From assembly GCF_001696715.1 (NCBI RefSeq), contig NZ_MBFM01000004.1:278391-318330 (forward strand): a DNA stretch of 39,940 nt. The letters are read 5' to 3'. The stretch comes from Thauera phenolivorans (GTDB taxonomy: Bacteria > Pseudomonadota > Gammaproteobacteria > Burkholderiales > Rhodocyclaceae). The translations under genes and the position numbers were made by a program. The notes under the pieces were generated by a model. The model saw nothing but the letters and a program-made list of their open reading frames with translations. It was not told the origin of the DNA and did not search any database. Positions 33,057 through 39,940 of this stretch are shown piece after piece (position 1 is the first letter of the stretch; every line of letters starts with the position of its first letter).

Positions 33057-35783
33057 GTGTTCGCGAGCATAGGCCTGATCGCGCTCGCGATGCTGGTTGC
33101 ACCGGCGTTCGCGCAACGCATGTCCGCGCGCGCCGCCTGGTTGCTCGCCCTCGCGCCGCTGGCTGCCTTCACCTTCTTTCTGAGCCAGTTGCCCGAGATC
33201 GCGGGCGGCGGCGTGCTCACCGAAAGCTTCTCCTGGGTGCCCGCGCTCGGCGTGGCGCTCGCCTTCCGGCTCGACGGCCTGTCGATGCTGTTCGCGCTGC
33301 TCATCACCGGCATCGGCGCGCTGATCGTGCTGTACTCGGGCGCCTACCTTCACGGCCATCCCCACCTCGGCCGCTTCTACGCCTATCTGCTCGGCTTCAT
33401 GGCATCGATGCTCGGCCTGGTGCTGGCCGACGATCTGATCGCGATGTTCGTGTTCTGGGAGCTGACCAGCGTCAGCTCCTTCCTGCTGATCGCCTTCGAG
33501 CACGACAAGGCCGTCTCGCGCCGCGCCGCCCTGCAGGCGCTGCTGATCACCGGCGGCGGCGGCCTCGCACTCCTCGCTGGCCTGATCCTGGTCGGCGTGG
33601 CGGGCGGCAGCTGGCAGTTCTCCGGCCTGTCGGCGCAGGCCCTCGCCGCGCATGCGGCCTATCCGGCGATCCTCGCGCTGGTGCTGATCGGCGCCTTCAC
33701 CAAATCGGCGCAGCTGCCCTTCCACCTGTGGCTGCCGAACGCGATGGCGGCACCCACGCCGGTGTCGGCCTATCTGCATTCGGCGACCATGGTGAAGGCG
33801 GGCGTGTACCTCCTCGCGCGGCTCAACCCGGCGCTCGGCGGCTCGACCAGCTGGAGCGCGATCCTGATTACCGTCGGCGCCGCCACCGCGCTGGTCGGCG
33901 CGGTACTGGCGATCCGCCAGACCGACCTCAAGCGCGTGCTCGCCTATACCACGGTGACCGTGCTCGGCCAGCTCACCATGCTGCTCGGCACCAACACCCA
34001 CTACGGGCTGCAGGCCTTCGCCATCTACCTGGTGGCGCACGCCTTCTACAAGGCGGCACTGTTCATGGCGGTCGGCTCGGTCGACCACGCTGCCGGCACC
34101 CGCCAGGTGACGCGCCTCGGCGGCCTGTGGCGCTACATGCCGCTGACCGGTTTCGCCGTCGCGCTGGCGGCGTTCTCGAACGCCGGGCTGCCCCCCTTCT
34201 TCGGCTTCATCGCCAAGGAGTTCAAGTACGCCGGGCTGATCGAGCTCGGCGTCGCGGGCTGGCTCACGATCGGGATGATGATCCTCAGCAACGCCCTGCT
34301 GCTGGCCGCCGCCGGGGTGGTCTTCGTGCGCACTTTCCTCGGCAGGGAAGGCAACTATCCGCAGCGGCCGAACGAGGTCGGCCTGCCGATGTGGCTCGGG
34401 CCGATCCTGCTCGCACTCGGCGGCCTCGTCTTCGGTGCCTTCAATAACCTCGCCGAGGTGTGGCTGATCGACGCCGCGGTGCAGGCGGTGTCGCGCACTG
34501 CGGTCCCGGTCGAGCTCTATCTGTGGGACGGCTTCACCCTCGCACTGCTGGCGAGCGCACTGACCGTCGCGCTCGGCGTGCTGTTCTACCTGCAGCGCAC
34601 CCGCCTGCGACGACGCCTTTCGCTGTGGCGCGCGCTGTGGCGGGTCAGCGGCGACATGATCTGGGACCGCCTGCTCAAACGCGTGTTCGTTTTCGCCGGC
34701 CGCGTCGCCGACCGCTTCCAGCACGGCTCGCTGCGTCAGCATGTGAGTACGCTCGTGCTCGCAATCACCGGTTTCGCGCTGATCGGCCTGCTCGCCTCCG
34801 CGGACCAGGATCTCGTCTGGCCGCAGCGCACCAGCCCGCTCAATCCCGCCGCGCTGATCGGCTGCGTGGTCGCGGTCGCAGGTGCCGCGGTGGCGGCGGT
34901 GACCCCCGGCCGCGTCGCCCTGGTCGCCACCCTCGGCACGAGCGGCCTGGGCATCGCGCTGTTCTTCCTCGCCTCGCGCGCCCCCGATGTGGCGATCACC
35001 CAGCTGATGGTCGAGACGCTCACCGTGCTGTTCCTCGCCCTCGTCCTGCGACGATTGCCGCCGGCACGCACGGTCGGCTCGCGCAAGCCGGCGGCGAAGC
35101 GCTTCCACGCCCTGGTCGCGCTGCTGATCGGCGTGACGGTGAGCGCGATGATGCTGATCACGGTGAGCCAGCCGCTGCCCGGCGACCTCGCGCGCTGGTA
35201 CCTCGACAACAGCCTGCCGGCCGGTCATGGCGCCAACGTGGTGAACGTGATCCTGGTCGACTTCCGCGCCCTCGACACGCTCGGCGAGATCCTCGTGGTC
35301 GCCCTCGCCGGACTCGCTGCCGCGCGCCTGCTCGGCAGCGGCAAGCCTGGCCGGGCCGCTGCCGCGGGCAGCCCCGAGTTCGACTCGGTGCTGCTGCGCC
35401 AGGGCATGGGGCCACTGTCGGCGCTGCTCGCGCTGATCTCGCTGATGCTGCTGTGGCGCGGTCACAACCTGCCGGGCGGCGGTTTCATCGGGGCCCTCGT
35501 CGCCGCCTGCGCAGCGATGCTGCTGGCGCTCGCGTTCGGCGTCGAGCGCGCGCGCAGGGTGATGCGGGTGCCGCCGGCGATCGTGCTCGCGATCGGCCTG
35601 GCGACCGCCGCCGGCGCCGGCGTGATCGGCCTGCTGCAGGGCGGGGACTTCCTCACCGGCGCCTGGATCGCCCCCGGCGGTCTCAAGCTGGGCACCCCGC
35701 TGCTGTTCGATCTCGGGGTATTCCTCACCGTGCTCGGCGCGGTGCTGCACATGCTGTTCCGACTGATGGAACGGGAGGCCTGA
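33057..35783 (+). CDS. mrpA: Mrp Na+/H+ antiporter subunit A fused to subunit B
   Basis: This 908-residue polytopic protein is the MrpA' form of group 2 Mrp systems. Residues about 1-480 form the NuoL-like antiporter module, with the key Glu in FWELTSVSSFLLIAFEHD (TM5), the Lys in FTKSAQLPFHLWLPNAMAAPTPVSAYLHSATMVKAG (TM7), and the helix FAIYLVAHAFYKAALFMAVGSVDH. A DUF4040-type segment follows (APDVAITQLMVETLTVLFLALVLRRLPP, near 640-670). The last 130 residues are a full MrpB domain (GMGPLSALLALISLMLLWRGHNLPGGGFIGALVAACAAMLLAL). The start is a GTG behind AAGGGAAG. The 274 bp before it are CT-rich with no clear signal. The complex exchanges Na+ for H+ and supports pH and salt tolerance. Confidence 0.93.
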   Translation: MFASIGLIALAMLVAPAFAQRMSARAAWLLALAPLAAFTFFLSQLPEIAGGGVLTESFSWVPALGVALAFRLDGLSMLFALLITGIGALIVLYSGAYLHGHPHLGRFYAYLLGFMASMLGLVLADDLIAMFVFWELTSVSSFLLIAFEHDKAVSRRAALQALLITGGGGLALLAGLILVGVAGGSWQFSGLSAQALAAHAAYPAILALVLIGAFTKSAQLPFHLWLPNAMAAPTPVSAYLHSATMVKAGVYLLARLNPALGGSTSWSAILITVGAATALVGAVLAIRQTDLKRVLAYTTVTVLGQLTMLLGTNTHYGLQAFAIYLVAHAFYKAALFMAVGSVDHAAGTRQVTRLGGLWRYMPLTGFAVALAAFSNAGLPPFFGFIAKEFKYAGLIELGVAGWLTIGMMILSNALLLAAAGVVFVRTFLGREGNYPQRPNEVGLPMWLGPILLALGGLVFGAFNNLAEVWLIDAAVQAVSRTAVPVELYLWDGFTLALLASALTVALGVLFYLQRTRLRRRLSLWRALWRVSGDMIWDRLLKRVFVFAGRVADRFQHGSLRQHVSTLVLAITGFALIGLLASADQDLVWPQRTSPLNPAALIGCVVAVAGAAVAAVTPGRVALVATLGTSGLGIALFFLASRAPDVAITQLMVETLTVLFLALVLRRLPPARTVGSRKPAAKRFHALVALLIGVTVSAMMLITVSQPLPGDLARWYLDNSLPAGHGANVVNVILVDFRALDTLGEILVVALAGLAAARLLGSGKPGRAAAAGSPEFDSVLLRQGMGPLSALLALISLMLLWRGHNLPGGGFIGALVAACAAMLLALAFGVERARRVMRVPPAIVLAIGLATAAGAGVIGLLQGGDFLTGAWIAPGGLKLGTPLLFDLGVFLTVLGAVLHMLFRLMEREA

Positions 35784-35785
35784 GG

Positions 35786-36180
35786 GTGGAAATCGTCGCC
35801 TCGATCACCGTCGGCCTGCTCGTTGCGATCGGCGTGTGGATGCTGCTCGATCGCAGCCTGGTGCGCGTCGTGCTCGGCATCGTCGTGCTCGGCAACGGCA
35901 TCAACCTCGCGGTGTTCAGCGTTGGCCGGCTCGCCGGCGAGGCCGCGGCCTTCGTCACCGCGGCGGGCGCGCCGGCGGCGGCGGCCAACCCTCTGCCGCA
36001 GGCCCTGGTGCTGACCGCGATCGTGATCGGCTTCGCGCTCTTCGTGTTCGCGCTCGCCGTGCTCAAGCGCAGCTGGGAACTGCACGCCAACATCGAGACC
36101 GACCGCATCACCGCGGTCGCCGAGGAGCCCGCCCCCGATCTGCCGCCACCGGATGGCAGCGCGGCGTGGAGGGATCGCCC

Positions 36181-36184
<4 letters not shown>
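35786..36184 (+). CDS. mrpC: Mrp antiporter subunit C
   Basis: A 132-residue NuoK-like protein with three membrane helices. Family segments are GVWMLLDRSLVRVVLGIVVLGNGINLAVFSVG and DPLPQALVLTAIVIGFA-type PLPQALVLTAIVIGFALFVFALAVLK. I start it at a GTG (35786) 2 bp after the mrpA stop, with GGGAGG upstream; the open frame further back lies inside mrpA. A hydrophilic, Pro-rich tail follows the last helix. Its stop overlaps the mrpD ATG by 4 bp. Confidence 0.92.
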
Positions 36185-37677
<1,493 letters not shown>

Positions 37678-37678
37678 C

Positions 37679-38182
37679 ATGCTCGGCATACATATCCTGC
37701 TCGCGGTCGGGCTGGCCGCCTTCGCGGACAGCCTCAGCCCGCTCGGCGTCGTCGCTGCCTTCGTCGTGAGTCATCTCGCCCTGCGCCTCGCCGCCCCACT
37801 GCTCGGCGTCCGCCGCTACCTGCGCCAGCTCGAGCTCGGTGCCGCTTTCGCCGCGTGGTTCGTCGTGGCGATATTCAGGGCGAGCATCCACGTCGCCGGC
37901 ATCGTGTTCGGCCGCGCAGTGCGTCCCCGCCCGGCGATCGTGAAGCTGAAGCTGCTCCGCGCCGACGACCGCATCGCCACCCTGCTCGGCTGTCTGCTGA
38001 CCCTGACCCCCGGTACCGTGGCCATCGACTACTTGCCCGAAGCCGGGCTGATGTACATCCACGCGCTCGACGCCGACGACGCCGGCGAGGTCGAGGCGGG
38101 GGTGCGCGAGATCGAGCGCCGCCTGCTGCGCTGGCTGGACGCCGGCGAATCGCCTCCGGAGGACAATCCGCATGATGAGTGA
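37679..38182 (+). CDS. mrpE: Mrp antiporter subunit E
   Basis: A 167-residue protein with two or three N-terminal membrane helices and a cytoplasmic domain with the MrpE pattern RPAIVKLKLLRADDRIATLLGCLLTLTPGTVAIDYLPEAGLMYIHALDA. The ATG at 37679 is 1 bp after the mrpD stop. The C-terminus is acidic (GESPPEDNPHDE). Its 3' end overlaps mrpF by 11 bp. Confidence 0.92.
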   Translation: MLGIHILLAVGLAAFADSLSPLGVVAAFVVSHLALRLAAPLLGVRRYLRQLELGAAFAAWFVVAIFRASIHVAGIVFGRAVRPRPAIVKLKLLRADDRIATLLGCLLTLTPGTVAIDYLPEAGLMYIHALDADDAGEVEAGVREIERRLLRWLDAGESPPEDNPHDE

Positions 38183-38537
38183 GATCGCCGGCGCCGCCTG
38201 GGTGTTGCCGCTCACCTTCGGCCTGCATGGCCTGAGCGCCCTGTTGGTCCTTATCCGCCTGGTGCGCGGGCCGCGTGCCCCCGACCGGGTGGTCGCGATC
38301 GACGCCCTGACGATGCTCGCAATCAGCGCGATCGCCCTGCTGGCGGTCGCCGCCGGCGAGCCGATGCTGCTCGACGTGGCGGTGGTGCTGGCACTGGTGT
38401 CCTTCCTCGGCACGGTCGCCTATACGCTGATGTTCCGCCGCCGCGGTCGCGGCACCGATGAAAGCGTGACCTGGAGAGACGAGCGCCCGGCAGCGCCCAC
38501 AACCGCGGCACCCACCGCGGGGGAGGACGGCCGATGA
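38172..38537 (+). CDS. mrpF: Mrp antiporter subunit F
   Basis: A 121-residue protein with three helices; the signature is LIRLVRGPRAPDRVVAIDALTMLAISAIALLAV. ATGs at 38172 and 38175 are both possible starts and differ by one residue. The C-terminal tail is longer than the usual 90-residue protein and is hydrophilic (RRGRGTDESVTWRDERPAAPTTAAPT). Its stop overlaps the mrpG ATG by 4 bp. Confidence 0.92.
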   Translation: MMSEIAGAAWVLPLTFGLHGLSALLVLIRLVRGPRAPDRVVAIDALTMLAISAIALLAVAAGEPMLLDVAVVLALVSFLGTVAYTLMFRRRGRGTDESVTWRDERPAAPTTAAPTAGEDGR

Positions 38538-38887
38538 ACGCTGACTTTCTCGGCTGGCTGTCGGCGGCGCTGCTGCTGCTCGGCGGTGTCATCGGCCTCG
38601 TCGGTGCGATCGGGGTACTCCGCCTGCCCGACTGCTACACCCGCATGCATTCGGCGAGCAAGGCGGGCGCACTGGGTGCGGCGCTGGTGCTCGCCGGCGT
38701 CGCCGCCGCGAGCAGCGGTGGCTTCGCCCTCGCCGCACTGTTCGCCCTGGTGGTGCTGCTCGCCACCGCGCCGCTCGCAGCGCACGCGATGGCGCGCGCG
38801 GCACATCGCGCCGGCATCACGCCGGTCACCGGGCCGCTGGGGGATGCGCTGGCGGAGGACGGGGAGAAGGAGCGACCGCGCCCATAG
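38534..38887 (+). CDS. mrpG: Mrp antiporter subunit G
   Basis: The 117-residue last subunit, with three helices and the family segment FLGWLSAALLLLGGVIGLVGAIGVLRLPDCYTRMHSASKAGALGAALVLAG. Every junction from mrpC to mrpG overlaps or nearly touches, so the six genes are one transcription and translation unit. No terminator with a T-run was found after it. Confidence 0.93.
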   Translation: MNADFLGWLSAALLLLGGVIGLVGAIGVLRLPDCYTRMHSASKAGALGAALVLAGVAAASSGGFALAALFALVVLLATAPLAAHAMARAAHRAGITPVTGPLGDALAEDGEKERPRP

Positions 38888-38962
38888 CAACGGGAGAATG
38901 TTCCAACGGCAGTTGAGCGTCGGGTGCTGCGGCGGGGCTCCGTCTTGTTTTTTCGGTACGGA

Positions 38963-39027
38963 GCGTTTCAAGCCGCCGGGGCTGCGCGCGGTGTTCCAGC
39001 AGGGATGTTTTTAGCCCCACGAAACGC
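38963..39027. repeat. Nested inverted repeat between mrpG and the pseudouridine synthase
   Basis: Outer arms GCGTTTC (38963-38969) and GAAACGC (39021-39027) enclose inner arms GGGGCT (38978-38983) and AGCCCC (39013-39018). A separate dyad GCTCCGT (38937-38943) / ACGGAGC (38958-38964) lies just before. It sits between converging genes and may end both transcripts. The 215-bp gap holds no supported gene. Confidence 0.4.
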
Positions 39028-39102
39028 GATCGACGGCCGGCTCTGCGTCCCCCGAACCCCGCCCCAATCCGATGGTGTGTTGCGCAGGTGGCGCCCCCCG
39101 TA

Positions 39103-39940
39103 TCACCCGAAACGCTCGTCCTCGCGCAGGAAGCGCCACTCGCCAATCGGCAGATCCGCAAGCCGGACGCGGCCGATGCGCACCCGCTTGAGCCCCACCA
39201 CCTGCAGGCCCACCAACTCGCACATGCGGCGGATCTGGCGCTTGCGGCCCTCGCGCAGCACGAAGCGCAGCTGGTCGTCGTTGATCCACTCGACCTGCGC
39301 CGGGCGCAGCGGGCGGTCGTCCAGCCACAGGCCGTGCCGCAACAGCTCGAGTCCGTTTTCGGCGAGCGCGCCCTCGACCCGCACCAGGTATTCCTTGTCG
39401 ATCTCCGACTCCTCGCCGATCAGCTGGCGGGCGACGCGGCCGTCCTGGGTCAGGACCAGCAGTCCGGTGGAGTCGATGTCGAGCCGGCCGGCGGGAGCGA
39501 GGTTCTTGAGATGGCTCGGGTGGAAGCGCTGCGCGCTGTCGCGGTCGAACTGATTGCCCGGTCCGATCAGGCTCACCGCCGGCTCGTAGCCGGGCTCGGG
39601 CTGGCCGGAAACGTAACCGACCGGCTTGTGCAACAGGATGGTGACGCGCTCACGCTGGGTGCGGCTGGCCTCGGGTGAAAGATCGATGCGTGCCGCCGGA
39701 TCGATGCGCACGCCGAGCTCGGAGACGCGGCGACCATCGACGAAGACCCAGCCGCGCTCGATGTACTCGTCGGCCTCGCGGCGCGAGCAGATGCCGCGCT
39801 CGGCCATCACCTTCGACAGGCGCACACCTTCCTGCGGTCGTGCCGCCGCGGCGGACGGTCCGGTCTCGGTGCGCGGCGGGCGCGGGGCGGCGTCATGGTC
39901 CGCACCGCGCGTCCGCTCGCCCGGCTTCGCGTCGGGCTTC
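39103..39940 (-). CDS. rluB: RsuA/RluB-family rRNA pseudouridine synthase, 5' end outside window
   Basis: Converts a uridine in 23S rRNA (position 2605 in E. coli for RluB) to pseudouridine. The S4 RNA-binding domain comes first ([33 protein letters not shown]), then the catalytic domain with [10 protein letters not shown], the catalytic Asp in [17 protein letters not shown], and [31 protein letters not shown] at 39825 could start a 240-residue protein, but the frame stays open to the window edge. It encodes a Pro/Ala/Arg-rich extension (ending [15 protein letters not shown]) like those common in RluB proteins, so the true start is probably outside. The choice of RluB over RluE/RluF is moderately sure. 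Confidence 0.85.
   Translation of the reverse strand, partial: KPDAKPGERTRGADHDAAPRPPRTETGPSAAAARPQEGVRLSKVMAERGICSRREADEYIERGWVFVDGRRVSELGVRIDPAARIDLSPEASRTQRERVTILLHKPVGYVSGQPEPGYEPAVSLIGPGNQFDRDSAQRFHPSHLKNLAPAGRLDIDSTGLLVLTQDGRVARQLIGEESEIDKEYLVRVEGALAENGLELLRHGLWLDDRPLRPAQVEWINDDQLRFVLREGRKRQIRRMCELVGLQVVGLKRVRIGRVRLADLPIGEWRFLREDERFG

Noticed and set aside
33030-35750. A 906-codon minus-strand frame opposite mrpA
   Set aside because: Its product is a Glu/Gln/His/Arg-rich low-complexity string that mirrors hydrophobic codons of the membrane protein. No ribosome site or family match.

Overview
The window is GC-rich (roughly 70% by eye) and densely coded. It looks like the chromosome of a betaproteobacterium, most likely Rhodocyclales (Thauera/Azoarcus/Aromatoleum type). 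That placement is inferred from the gene content: a three-subunit acetone carboxylase cluster with a sigma-54 activator, the pcm-rhodanese-tolC-waaA neighbourhood, thiD-thiC behind a TPP riboswitch, and a group 2 Mrp antiporter. No rRNA, tRNA, CRISPR array or prophage was seen.

Layout. 1-8.3 kb is envelope and export: the 3' part of waaA (+), then pcm, a rhodanese and tolC (all -), then an RND efflux pair (-). Three copies of an 80-bp palindromic REP-like repeat lie in the gaps. 8.36-11.3 kb is thiamine synthesis: a TPP riboswitch, thiD and thiC (+). 11.40-12.51 kb is a complete IS630-family element with a perfect terminal repeat and TA duplication, inserted just upstream of an alcohol dehydrogenase. 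12.5-23.5 kb is the catabolic core: a secondary alcohol dehydrogenase (+), the sigma-54 activator acxR (-), and an operon read acxA-acxB-acxC-acyl-CoA synthetase (-). Together these predict isopropanol -> acetone -> acetoacetate -> acetoacetyl-CoA. 23.6-27.8 kb holds an OmpA-like lipoprotein, crcB, mscS (all -) and glnS (+). 28.0-32.3 kb is a four-gene MacAB-like ABC export operon (+). 32.5 kb encodes a small cysteine-rich protein behind an FNR/DNR-like palindrome. 33.06-38.89 kb is a six-gene Mrp Na+/H+ antiporter operon with fused mrpA and mrpB (+). The window ends in an RluB/RsuA-type pseudouridine synthase (-), cut by the window edge.

The most interesting signal is the control circuit of the acetone genes. 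Two good -24/-12 (sigma-54) promoters are visible, one before acxA and one before acxR itself. Behind each lies the same 17-bp dyad, CGTYCGRAAWYCGRACG (one copy behind acxA, two phased copies behind acxR), at a distance typical of enhancer sites. AcxR is therefore predicted to activate both its own gene and the carboxylase operon. The predicted acxR transcript starts with a perfect 17-bp hairpin and carries three more stem-loops, the last touching the ribosome binding site. These are predictions from sequence reading alone.
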